A model generated the notes under the pieces. That model worked only from the letters and a program-made list of their open reading frames with translations. It was not told where the DNA came from and searched no databases. Positions 6,221 through 13,840 of a DNA stretch of 14,926 nucleotides are shown piece after piece. The position numbers were made by a program, and so were the translations under genes. This DNA comes from Cyanobacteria bacterium UBA1221 (GTDB lineage: Bacteria; Cyanobacteriota; Vampirovibrionia; Gastranaerophilales; Gastranaerophilaceae), in the NCBI GenBank assembly GCA_002309425.1, contig DBXD01000076.1, positions 1-14,926 of the forward strand. Direction: 5' to 3'. Each line of letters begins with the position of its first letter. Position 1 is the stretch's first letter.

Positions 6221-7747
6221 ATGTCAAGAAGAGTTCTTTTGTGCATAATGGACGGCTGGGGAATAAGCGGCAACCATCCGGAGTTTGATGCAACAAAACT
6301 TGCACACGCTGAAAACATAAAAAAATTGGAAGAAAGATATCCGATGATAAGTATCCACGCCGACGGCGAGTTTGTCGGACTGCCCGCAGGACAGATGGGT
6401 AACAGTGAAGTAGGACACCTGAATTTAGGTGCCGGAAGAATTGTTTATCAGGACTTATCAAGAATTAATAATGCGATAAAAGACGGAAGTTTCTTTAAAA
6501 ATGAAAGATTTTTAGAAGCAGTAGAACATTCAAAGAAAAACAATTCATCTCTGCATATATTCGGGCTCGTTTCAACAGGCGGAGTACACTCATCATTAGA
6601 TCACTTGTTGGCATTGATAAAACTGGCAGCTGATGAGGGACTAAAAAAAGTGTATGTCCATGCATTTCTTGACGGAAGGGATACTCCTCCGCAAAGTGCC
6701 TGCACATTCTTAGAGCCGGTTGAAGCCGAGTTAAAAAAATATAACCTGCCGCCGGTTGCTACAGTCATTGGCAGATACTATATAATGGACAGGGATAACC
6801 GCTGGGACAGAGTTGAAAAAGGATATAATGCTCTGCTGTTTGGTGAAGGGGAACATGCTCCGTCATCAATCGAAGGAGTAAAAGCTTCTTATTCCCGGGG
6901 AGATAATGATGAATTTGTCCTCCCGACAGTAATCGGCGGAGAAGAAAGTCGCATTAAAGATAACGACTCAATCATTTTCATCAATTTCCGCCCCGATAGA
7001 GCAAGGGAAATTTCAAAAGCCTTAAATTTTAAAAATTTTGACGGCTTTAACAGAAAAAAAGTTTTGAAAAATCTATACTACGTCACAATGACAAAATATA
7101 ATGAAGATTTCACATTCCCGGTTGCTTTTCCGAAAGAAAAACTTGTAAATATTTTGGGTGACGTTCTGGAGCAGAGCGGAATAAAACAATTTAGGACTGC
7201 GGAAACGGAAAAGTATGCACACGTTACGTTTTTCTTTAACGGTGGGATTGATGAACCGCAACCTCACGAAACGAGAGTCCTTGTTCCGTCACCTAAAGTT
7301 CCGACATATGACCTGCAGCCGGAAATGAGTGCTCCTGAAGTTTGCGACAATGTATTAAAAGCAATAAAAAATCCTGAATATCAGTTTATTCTTGTAAATT
7401 TTGCAAATCCTGATATGGTAGGTCATACCGGAGTAATTGAAGCCGCTACAAAGGCTTGCAAAACGGTCGATGAATGTGTCGGAAGAATTGCCAAAGCCTG
7501 TGAAGAAAACGGTATTGTCATGCTATTGACAGCAGACCACGGAAATGCGGAAGTTATGGTTAATGCGGAAACAAATAAACCGCAAACCGCTCACACGACA
7601 AACAAAGTTCCTTTTGTTGTGATTAATTCCGATAAAAAAATTGACCTGAAAGATGACGGAGCATTATGTAATATTGCTCCCACGGTTCTGAAACTGTTAG
7701 AAATACCTCAGCCTAAAGAAATGAATTGCGAATCACTAATTAAATAG
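6221..7747 (+). CDS. gpmI: 2,3-bisphosphoglycerate-independent phosphoglycerate mutase
   Basis: This 508-residue enzyme interconverts 3-phosphoglycerate and 2-phosphoglycerate in glycolysis and gluconeogenesis, using two manganese ions and a phosphoserine intermediate. Its length is typical of the family. Visible are LLCIMDGWG (6-14), the active-site MGNSEVGHLNLGAGR with Ser62 (59-73), GGVHSS with His123 (120-125), DGRDTPP (151-157), IGRYYIMDRDNRWDR (183-197), NFRPDRARE (255-263), ANPDMVGHTG with Asp398 and His402 (395-404), TADHGNAE with Asp439 and His440 (437-444), and AHTTNKVPF with His458 (457-465). Every metal and catalytic residue I can place is present. The start is ATG 6221 with AGGGGA upstream. 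The SNF2 gene begins 10 bases after its stop. The family assignment is certain. Confidence 0.98.
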   Translation: MSRRVLLCIMDGWGISGNHPEFDATKLAHAENIKKLEERYPMISIHADGEFVGLPAGQMGNSEVGHLNLGAGRIVYQDLSRINNAIKDGSFFKNERFLEAVEHSKKNNSSLHIFGLVSTGGVHSSLDHLLALIKLAADEGLKKVYVHAFLDGRDTPPQSACTFLEPVEAELKKYNLPPVATVIGRYYIMDRDNRWDRVEKGYNALLFGEGEHAPSSIEGVKASYSRGDNDEFVLPTVIGGEESRIKDNDSIIFINFRPDRAREISKALNFKNFDGFNRKKVLKNLYYVTMTKYNEDFTFPVAFPKEKLVNILGDVLEQSGIKQFRTAETEKYAHVTFFFNGGIDEPQPHETRVLVPSPKVPTYDLQPEMSAPEVCDNVLKAIKNPEYQFILVNFANPDMVGHTGVIEAATKACKTVDECVGRIAKACEENGIVMLLTADHGNAEVMVNAETNKPQTAHTTNKVPFVVINSDKKIDLKDDGALCNIAPTVLKLLEIPQPKEMNCESLIK

Positions 7748-7757
7748 GAATTAAAAA

Positions 7758-10727
7758 ATGGCAGAAAAAACAAGTCTTGATATAGATTTTTCAATAAAAA
7801 AGAATAATGTTGATGAATTATTTTTTAATCTCTCCGAAAATCCGGAAGGATTTAAAAACAAGGATTTTCGTTACACTTTGAGTTTGATATATCAAACCGT
7901 TGAAGATGAATTTAAGGATGTTTTTGTATCTCCTCATTCTCCTGCAAGAAATACCGATTTCTTTTTGGTAAATCGCGGAGGTAAACTGGCATTTTTTGTT
8001 ACTCCGACTAATAATTTTGAATACTATTTAAAATCAAAAGGTTCATTATTCAGATTTCGCTCTCAGGTCCTAGGCGAGCATGTCGGTTACTTTATGGATT
8101 TGGATTTAGTGATGGACTATTTCGCAAGTTTCGGTGAAATAATCGATATGGATGCGGTGACTCCGACTTTTATGTACATGAATTCTCTTGCACATTTTGT
8201 AATAAAGCTTATTGAAAAACTGTATTTTATTCCTGTTGTGAGAGAAAAGGGTTCAATGTTCAAAATAGTTTATGAGCCGATTATTCCTAATCAGCAGGTC
8301 GCAAGAATCATAAATCAGTTTGAGGAAAATATTCCCGAAAACTTATTTATTGAAGGGGAAAAGCCGAAGAATTTTGTTAATGAGTTTATTCATAATTATA
8401 TGAACTATGTTATATACAAATTCTTAGGAATAAAAGCTTATAAGTTTAAAGACGTAAAATCCGGCACTTATATGATAAAGGATTTGGAACAAAAATCCGT
8501 TATGCGAGGAGTTTCTTTAGCCGATAATTTTTCACAGTGGTTTGACGAGCTATACCTGGGTAAATATGATGTTATTCCGTTCTTTAAACTGGAACGGCTT
8601 GAAGATGAATTATTCAGGCTAAAAATTCACATAAAGAACAGAAAAACCGGCGAAAGTGTTCTCGTAGATGACTTATACCACGAAGAAAGAATTTTTGATG
8701 CAAATTCTTCAGATATAGCAAAAATTGTTGAAAAGCAATTAAACTATGCCATCAGATATATGCCCGAATTGGAAGATTTATTTGAAGATGAAGAAAAACT
8801 TTATCTTGATTTGAATCTAAATGAAGTATATAAAATAATAACACAAACGGCATATTATCTTCAAAAAGCCCAAATAGAAGTTATTTTGCCAAAAGAACTT
8901 GTAAATATCGTAGTTCCCAGAGCCTCTATTAATGCTAAAGTTAAAGCGGAACGTTCAAAAGAGCTTTCTGATTTGTTTAATAATACGGCATCAGGAAAAA
9001 TTGCTCTGGATGATATTTTGGATTTTTCATATGAAATAGCAATTGGAAATGAAAAAATGTCTGTTGAAGAATTTAACAAACTTGTTGAAGAGAATAACGG
9101 ATTAATAAAATACAAAAACAAATATGTGCTTATTGACAAAGAAGAAAGTAAAAAGATTTTTGAACAAATTGCAAAAGCTAATTTCAAATCCTTATCCAGA
9201 ATGGAGCTTATACACGCATCAATGTCCGGTCAGCTTGCGCAATATGAATTTGATTATGATGATGCATATGCAAGAGTAATACAAGATTTTGCAAAACCTG
9301 TTGAAGTTACTCCGCCGGAAACATTAACCGGAGAATTAAGACCTTATCAGCAGACAGGTTTAAAATGGCTATGGACGAACATTACAAAAGGTTTTGGAGT
9401 TTGCATGGCTGATGATATGGGCTTGGGTAAAACCATCCAGATAATTAGTCTCATACTCAAGCTCAAAGAAGAAAATAAACTCTCAAAACCCGTTCTGGTG
9501 ATTTGTCCGACAACATTAATCGGAAACTGGATGAAAGAACTGCAGATGTTCGCGCCCTCGCTGGATGCGGTTATATACCACGGAACAGAGCGCAAACTGG
9601 ATGTCGAACACGATATAATTCTTACAACATATGCAATTATGAGAATAGATGTAGAAGAATTAAAGAAGCATCAATGGGGAATGGTAATTGTTGATGAAGC
9701 TCAAAATATCAAGAACCCTGATACAGCCCAGACCCTTGCAATAAAAACATTAAAGGCGGATACGAAAGTTGCAATGACAGGTACTCCCGTAGAAAACAGA
9801 TTGACGGAATTGTGGAGCATTTTTGACTTTATTAATCAGGGGTATCTCGGCAGTCTTAGAGAATTTCAAAAAAGTTATGCAATTCCTATCGAAAGGTTTA
9901 AAGAAAATTCAAGAGCAGCAAAACTAAAGATGTCAATATCTCCGTTTGTGCTGAGACGATTAAAGACAGATAAGAAAGTTATTTCTGATTTACCTGAAAA
10001 AATGGTACTTAACGAATATTGCTACCTTTCCAAATCTCAGGCCGTACTGTACGAAAAGACTTTGAATGAAATGATGGAAAAGATAAGCGGATTTACCGGA
10101 ATTAACAGGAGAGGAAATATATTTAAACTTATAACCGCTCTAAAGCAGATTTGCAACCACCCTTATCAATTCTTAAAATCGGGTGACATGACCAGAGAAC
10201 AATCCGGGAAAATGGATAAATGCCTGTCTACCCTGGAGAATATTCTTGATGCGGGGGAAAAGTCATTGATATTTACCCAGTACAAAGAAATGGGTGACAT
10301 ATTATGTAAAGTTATTTCGGATGAATGCAATATTGACCCGTTATTCTTCCACGGCTCATTAACAGTACCACAGAGAGAAGAACTGATTGATAAATTCCAG
10401 AATGATGATAATACAAAAGTTATGATTCTGTCGCTGAAAGCCGGCGGAACAGGGTTAAATCTGACAAGCGCAACGAATGTAATCCACTATGATTTATGGT
10501 GGAATCCTGCGGTAGAAGACCAGGCTACGGATAGAACCTACAGGATAGGTCAGGACAAAAACGTAATGGTTCACAGACTTATAACGTTGGGGACATTTGA
10601 AGAAAAGATTGATGAAATGTTAAAATCTAAAAAAGAACTTGCGGATTTAGCAATTTACGAAGGTGAAAAAATTATTACAGAACTATCTGATGAGGAAATA
10701 TACCAGATTTTCACGCTTTCCGCATAA
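7758..10727 (+). CDS. SNF2-family (Swi2/Snf2) DEAD/DEAH-like ATPase
   Basis: This 989-residue protein is a double-stranded-DNA translocase-type ATPase of the bacterial SNF2 group. The C-terminal half holds two RecA-like domains. ELRPYQQTGLKWL is the Q-type entry motif, DDMGLGKT (552-559, Lys558) is Walker A, VVDEAQN (DEAQ at 646-649) is motif II, MTGTPVEN (673-680) is motif III, LSLKAGGTGLNL (about 891-902) is motif V, and QATDRTYRIGQ (922-932, arginine fingers Arg926 and Arg929) is motif VI. Residues 1 to about 515 form a large N-terminal region, acidic and helical with no zinc finger visible, which in related proteins may contact a partner or the DNA. The ATG at 7758 uses AGGAA at 7746-7750, which overlaps the gpmI stop codon, so translation is probably coupled. 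Nothing nearby identifies a restriction or defence partner. A role in transcription recycling, like RapA, or in DNA repair is possible. Confidence 0.92.
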   Translation: MAEKTSLDIDFSIKKNNVDELFFNLSENPEGFKNKDFRYTLSLIYQTVEDEFKDVFVSPHSPARNTDFFLVNRGGKLAFFVTPTNNFEYYLKSKGSLFRFRSQVLGEHVGYFMDLDLVMDYFASFGEIIDMDAVTPTFMYMNSLAHFVIKLIEKLYFIPVVREKGSMFKIVYEPIIPNQQVARIINQFEENIPENLFIEGEKPKNFVNEFIHNYMNYVIYKFLGIKAYKFKDVKSGTYMIKDLEQKSVMRGVSLADNFSQWFDELYLGKYDVIPFFKLERLEDELFRLKIHIKNRKTGESVLVDDLYHEERIFDANSSDIAKIVEKQLNYAIRYMPELEDLFEDEEKLYLDLNLNEVYKIITQTAYYLQKAQIEVILPKELVNIVVPRASINAKVKAERSKELSDLFNNTASGKIALDDILDFSYEIAIGNEKMSVEEFNKLVEENNGLIKYKNKYVLIDKEESKKIFEQIAKANFKSLSRMELIHASMSGQLAQYEFDYDDAYARVIQDFAKPVEVTPPETLTGELRPYQQTGLKWLWTNITKGFGVCMADDMGLGKTIQIISLILKLKEENKLSKPVLVICPTTLIGNWMKELQMFAPSLDAVIYHGTERKLDVEHDIILTTYAIMRIDVEELKKHQWGMVIVDEAQNIKNPDTAQTLAIKTLKADTKVAMTGTPVENRLTELWSIFDFINQGYLGSLREFQKSYAIPIERFKENSRAAKLKMSISPFVLRRLKTDKKVISDLPEKMVLNEYCYLSKSQAVLYEKTLNEMMEKISGFTGINRRGNIFKLITALKQICNHPYQFLKSGDMTREQSGKMDKCLSTLENILDAGEKSLIFTQYKEMGDILCKVISDECNIDPLFFHGSLTVPQREELIDKFQNDDNTKVMILSLKAGGTGLNLTSATNVIHYDLWWNPAVEDQATDRTYRIGQDKNVMVHRLITLGTFEEKIDEMLKSKKELADLAIYEGEKIITELSDEEIYQIFTLSA

Positions 10728-10735
10728 CCTAAATA

Positions 10736-10764
10736 TTGACAATCCTAAAAAAATAAAATATACT
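10736..10764 (+). promoter_or_regulatory. Near-consensus promoter of the secreted protein gene
   Basis: A perfect -35 TTGACA (10736-10741), an ideal 17-bp spacer and TATACT (10759-10764, 5 of 6) make this the strongest-looking promoter in the window. Transcription should start near 10771, about 36 bases before the ATG. Confidence 0.85.
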
Positions 10765-10792
10765 TATTCTCGTGGTAATAAAGTTATTTTGG

Positions 10793-10798
10793 AAAGGA
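10793..10798 (+). promoter_or_regulatory. Ribosome binding site fixing the 10807 start
   Basis: AAAGGA lies 8 bases before ATG 10807. The frame is open upstream into the end of the SNF2 gene, but only this start has a ribosome site, and only it puts a signal peptide at the N terminus. Confidence 0.85.
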
Positions 10799-10806
10799 TT
10801 TTTGGT

Positions 10807-11253
10807 ATGAAAAAAGAGTCTTTAAAAAAATTGATGCTTGGATTTTTTGCATCTGTGTTGTTAATGGCACCTGTCAGCGCACAAAATTGGGTACAGATTG
10901 GCGATAATCATTACATTGATGCGCACAGTATTAAACCGACGTCAGCGTACGGAACATACACATATAATACGAGATACCTCGGAACAAATGCTCCGTTAGA
11001 AAGAATTGGCGGACAGGATATATGGACGGTAAAAACATCTTCTTATATGGATTGCCGTAATGCATACGCAAAAACGTTGTCATATACCGCTTTAAATATG
11101 AATAACAGAACAGTTGTTTCAGACAGAGATATCGGAAAACAATGGTTTGGAATTAACAATCCCGGTTCAAGAGCATATGAATCATATTTGTTCATTTGCA
11201 CAGACAGATACTTGAACCTCAGACCTAACTACAGTCCGTTGTGGTTATACTAA
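10807..11253 (+). CDS. Secreted protein, surface-adhesin E-like
   Basis: This 148-residue exported protein begins with a clear signal peptide: basic MKKESLKK, a hydrophobic core (9-20) and PVSA, with cleavage expected after Ala25 (VSA then QN). The mature part is about 123 residues. It follows the pattern I associate with the surface-adhesin protein E fold: NWVQIG (27-32), YIDAHSI (36-42), a Tyr-rich strand region (47-57), a TVKTSSYMDC stretch (74-83), NNRTVVS (99-105), KQWFGINNPGS (111-121), and a final Cys131. The two cysteines, Cys83 and Cys131, could form a disulfide outside the cytoplasm. It lacks a lipobox, so it is probably periplasmic or released. It has its own strong promoter and ends at a bidirectional terminator, so it is a single-gene unit. 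The family match is pattern-based; an adhesin function in this organism is not shown. Confidence 0.8.
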   Translation: MKKESLKKLMLGFFASVLLMAPVSAQNWVQIGDNHYIDAHSIKPTSAYGTYTYNTRYLGTNAPLERIGGQDIWTVKTSSYMDCRNAYAKTLSYTALNMNNRTVVSDRDIGKQWFGINNPGSRAYESYLFICTDRYLNLRPNYSPLWLY

Positions 11254-11271
11254 TTATAAAAGGTTATATTA

Positions 11272-11309
11272 AAGCCAAAAAGATAGTCGTATGACTATCT
11301 TTTTGGCTT
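11272..11309. terminator. Bidirectional intrinsic terminator
   Basis: A perfect 17-bp inverted repeat (arms 11272-11288 and 11293-11309) has a 4-base GTAT loop. The core GATAGTC/GACTATC stem is flanked by A5 on the left and T5 on the right, so a U-tract follows the core hairpin in transcripts of either strand. It lies between two convergent genes ending at 11253 (+) and 11324 (-). Confidence 0.92.
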
Positions 11310-11323
11310 ATGAGTTAAAATTG

Positions 11324-12130
11324 TTACATTCTGACCGTCGGACCATACTGTTGTTGCAGCATTGCAAGCTGATATTGCTGTTCCGGAGTTAAGCCTGCCG
11401 CAAACGGATTAGTTGAACCCGTATCCATATGCCCCTGCGGGACTGCCTGCTGGGCCTGAACCAAAGCTTGCTGCTGTAATTCAGCTTTCTTTTCCGTATA
11501 TGATTTACCAACTATTTTATCTGCAACAAAACCACCTATTAAGCCTCCAATTAAGCCACCTAAACCTGGGAATACAACATTCCCGATGACACAACCCACC
11601 GTGAAACCTGCCATACTACCTACTGTTTTCAGGACTTCACCCGCACCGGTTACTACGCCGGCCTCTTTGGTTGCCCTGAATATATTTGGCAATGTAGTTA
11701 AAGCATATATTGCAGTACCAATAAACGGCATTCTTTTTCCGATTGCTTTTCCTAAACCTTTAAAAGAACCACCCAATTTAGCAAGTCTGCCGGCATCCTT
11801 TGCAACCGCAGCTCCTCCTGTTTTCCAGCCTGTCGCCAGTTCTCCGGGGATTTGCTTAAATGAATTTTTTATATATTTTAAGGCACTTCCACCATTTGCA
11901 GCATATGCAACCTGTGAAGCATTTTCAGCATCTAATAATGATGTCTTAAAGGATTTTCCAAAATTTTTATATCCAACACCTCCTGAATATTTGCCTTCCG
12001 CATTTTTTACGCCTTTTACGATTCTTTTTAAAGATTCTTCCTGCACATTGCTACCTTCAATAAGGTAATGCGGGAGCATCTTAGCACCACGTTTGAGATT
12101 TCTTGCATTTAAAATTGATAACCACGACAT
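11324..12130 (-). CDS. Hypothetical glycine-zipper protein
   Basis: I do not recognise this 268-residue protein. The ATG at 12130 has an AGGTGA-type ribosome site. Residues 1-20 are basic and amphipathic (NARNLKRGAKMLPHY). Residues 40-135 are Lys/Gly/Ala-rich and probably mostly helical. A hydrophobic segment follows (about 135-150, MPFIGTAIYALTTLP). Residues 171-200 form a strong glycine zipper: Gly171, 175, 179, 183, then Gly191/192, 195/196 and 199/200, all four apart. That spacing is typical of tightly packed membrane helices, as in glycine-zipper outer-membrane or pore-like proteins and some toxin-translocation regions. Residues 214-268 are Gln-rich and polar (EQQYQLAMLQQQYG). No signal peptide is visible. 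Function is unknown; membrane insertion is an inference from the zipper. Confidence 0.75.
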   Translation of the reverse strand: MSWLSILNARNLKRGAKMLPHYLIEGSNVQEESLKRIVKGVKNAEGKYSGGVGYKNFGKSFKTSLLDAENASQVAYAANGGSALKYIKNSFKQIPGELATGWKTGGAAVAKDAGRLAKLGGSFKGLGKAIGKRMPFIGTAIYALTTLPNIFRATKEAGVVTGAGEVLKTVGSMAGFTVGCVIGNVVFPGLGGLIGGLIGGFVADKIVGKSYTEKKAELQQQALVQAQQAVPQGHMDTGSTNPFAAGLTPEQQYQLAMLQQQYGPTVRM

Positions 12131-12149
12131 AATTCACCTACATTTCTAC

Positions 12150-12176
12150 AATATAAACACTAACCTACTTAGTAAA
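12150..12176 (-). promoter_or_regulatory. Weak candidate promoter of the glycine-zipper gene
   Basis: On the minus strand a -10-like TATATT (12155-12150) has TTTACT (12176-12171) upstream with a short 15-bp spacer. The -10 position fits a start about 15 bases before the ribosome site. The -35 is uncertain in this AT-rich region. Confidence 0.35.
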
Positions 12177-12234
12177 AGTATTTTTTTTATAAAAAATTGC
12201 TACATTTGTAATATAAAGTTTACATAAATTTACA

Positions 12235-12263
12235 TTTACAGAAATTAGTATTTTTGATAAAAT
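12235..12263 (+). promoter_or_regulatory. Extended -10 promoter of the radical SAM gene
   Basis: TTTACA at 12235-12240 (5 of 6), a 17-bp spacer and TAAAAT at 12258-12263 (5 of 6) are present. A TGA immediately before the -10 (12255-12257) forms an extended -10 element. Transcription should start near 12270. TTTACA also occurs at 12219-12224 and 12229-12234, so the -35 hexamer is present three times in a row. Confidence 0.7.
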
Positions 12264-12291
12264 TTACAAAAAACTCTTACTTACTTTTCAT

Positions 12292-12297
12292 AAGGTG
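12292..12297 (+). promoter_or_regulatory. Ribosome binding site fixing the radical SAM start
   Basis: AAGGTG lies 4 bases before ATG 12302 (6 from the GG). The frame extends upstream to a TTG at 12254, but that TTG lies within the promoter and has no ribosome site. Confidence 0.75.
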
Positions 12298-12301
12298 TTT
12301 T

Positions 12302-13840
12302 ATGCAAACAGAAGACGATATATACTTATATACTCCTAAAAAACAAATCGGGAATACCGTAAATGTCTGGATGGCTTTTCCGGGTTCCAACGCTTTTGCC
12401 CTGTCCTCATTAGGCTACATGTGGCTTTCAAAGCAACTGGAAGAACGCTCCGATATTAACATTGAACGTATTAATACAGAAACCGCTTCTACCGCAATTA
12501 AACCGAAAGACGTTGATCTGGCAGGTTTTTCTTTTACTTTTGATACTGATTTTATTAACGTTTTCACAATTTTGGACAGATTTAACATCCCGTTAAGAAG
12601 TTCTGACAGAGGCGAAAACACTCCTGTTGTATTTGCCGGAGGGCCTGTTGTTACAGCAAATCCTGCCCCGTATGAAGCTTTTTTTGACTTTTTTATTATA
12701 GGTGATGGAGAAGTTCTGAATGAAAAAGTCGTAGATATTTACGCTAAATCAAAAGATAAAGATTCTTTCTTAAGAAAAATATCAAATATTGACGGAATTT
12801 ATGTACCAAAATACAAAAGAACGGTCATCAAAAGCACGGAAAAGTTATCTGAATGTATTTACACTCCAATAATAAGCCCAAAAGCATATTTTTCGGACAC
12901 CTTTATAATTGAAATTTCGAGAGGTTGTGCAAACAGATGCGGTTTTTGTCTGGCTTCGTATATAAATTTACCCTTAAGATGTTTACCTTGTCAAAACATA
13001 TTGGAGGCGATTGATTTAGGACTCGGTAAAACCGATAAAATTGCCCTTTTGGGAGCTCAGCTAAGCGCCCATCCTGATTTCGAAAAAATTTGTGAACACA
13101 TTTTTAACAAACACCAAACAGAAAACCCGAAAATAGAGATGAGCCTTTCTTCTCTGAGAGTAGATGCCGTTACCCCCAAAATAACAAAAATATTATCCGA
13201 ACTCGGACAAAGGAATATTACTCTGGCCGTTGAAGCAGGAAGCGAAAGGCTGAGAAAAGTTATCAATAAAAATCTTACAAAAAAGCAAATTTTTAATGCG
13301 GTAGATATTGCACAAAAGCATGGCATAAAAGGCCTAAAATTATACGGGATGATAGGGTTACCTACTGAAGCCAAAAACGATATTGAAGAATTAATAGAAC
13401 TTGCGAAAGAAATAAAGACTAAATACAAGAGTTTTGATCTTTCATTCGGAATTTCAACGTTTGTACCGAAACCGCATACTCCGTTTCAATGGTACGGAAG
13501 AGAAGATACAAAGAGTCTGGAGAAAAAATCTCAGTACATACAAAAGGAATTGCACAAATTAGGGATTCAGGCCTCCGTATCAAGTCCTAAATGGGATTAT
13601 TGGCAGGCAGTTTTATCAAGAGGCGACAGCACTTTATCCGACTTTCTGGAACTTGTCTATAAAAAGGGGGGAAGTCTGGGCGCATACAAAAATGCGGCAA
13701 AAGAACTCAATATAGATGCAGACTTCTTTGCATACAGGAATATCCCGTTTGATGAAACACTGCCATGGGATTTTTTAACGTTCAAACCCGGAAAAGATTT
13801 TTTGATAAAAGAAAATAAGCGATTATCCGGCAAGAATTAA
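12302..13840 (+). CDS. Radical SAM protein of unknown function with B12-binding-like N-terminal domain
   Basis: This 512-residue protein has two parts. Residues about 20-150 form a Rossmann-like domain resembling the cobalamin-binding domain of B12-type radical SAM proteins, with DLAGFSFTF (72-80), VVFAGGPVVTANPAPYE (109-125) and FFIIGDGEV (130-138). The classical B12 ligand motif DxHxxG is not visible. Residues about 200-440 are the radical SAM core: ISRGCANRCGFC carries the CxxxCxxC cluster ligands Cys209, Cys213 and Cys216, with further core-type stretches at VEAGSERLRKVINKN and GLKLYGMIGLPTE. A second pair of cysteines, RCLPC (226-230), follows just after. It should bind a 4Fe-4S cluster and S-adenosylmethionine. 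The reaction is unknown. It ends in the TTAA that also ends the opposing phosphatase-like gene. The domain call is firm; the substrate is open. Confidence 0.88.
   Translation: MQTEDDIYLYTPKKQIGNTVNVWMAFPGSNAFALSSLGYMWLSKQLEERSDINIERINTETASTAIKPKDVDLAGFSFTFDTDFINVFTILDRFNIPLRSSDRGENTPVVFAGGPVVTANPAPYEAFFDFFIIGDGEVLNEKVVDIYAKSKDKDSFLRKISNIDGIYVPKYKRTVIKSTEKLSECIYTPIISPKAYFSDTFIIEISRGCANRCGFCLASYINLPLRCLPCQNILEAIDLGLGKTDKIALLGAQLSAHPDFEKICEHIFNKHQTENPKIEMSLSSLRVDAVTPKITKILSELGQRNITLAVEAGSERLRKVINKNLTKKQIFNAVDIAQKHGIKGLKLYGMIGLPTEAKNDIEELIELAKEIKTKYKSFDLSFGISTFVPKPHTPFQWYGREDTKSLEKKSQYIQKELHKLGIQASVSSPKWDYWQAVLSRGDSTLSDFLELVYKKGGSLGAYKNAAKELNIDADFFAYRNIPFDETLPWDFLTFKPGKDFLIKENKRLSGKN

Noticed and set aside
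8861..9187. Minus-strand open frame inside the SNF2 gene
   Set aside because: It is a shadow of the SNF2 frame, rich in Ser/Phe/Ile as expected from antisense of Glu/Lys-rich coding sequence.
7758..10727. SNF2 ATPase as part of a phage-defence cassette
   Set aside because: Neighbours are gpmI and a secreted protein. No nuclease, methylase, phospholipase or other defence partner is present.
11586..12068. 160-codon open frame on the plus strand
   Set aside because: It is antisense to the glycine-zipper gene, has no ribosome site or promoter, and reads as a Pro/Ala/Phe-rich shadow.
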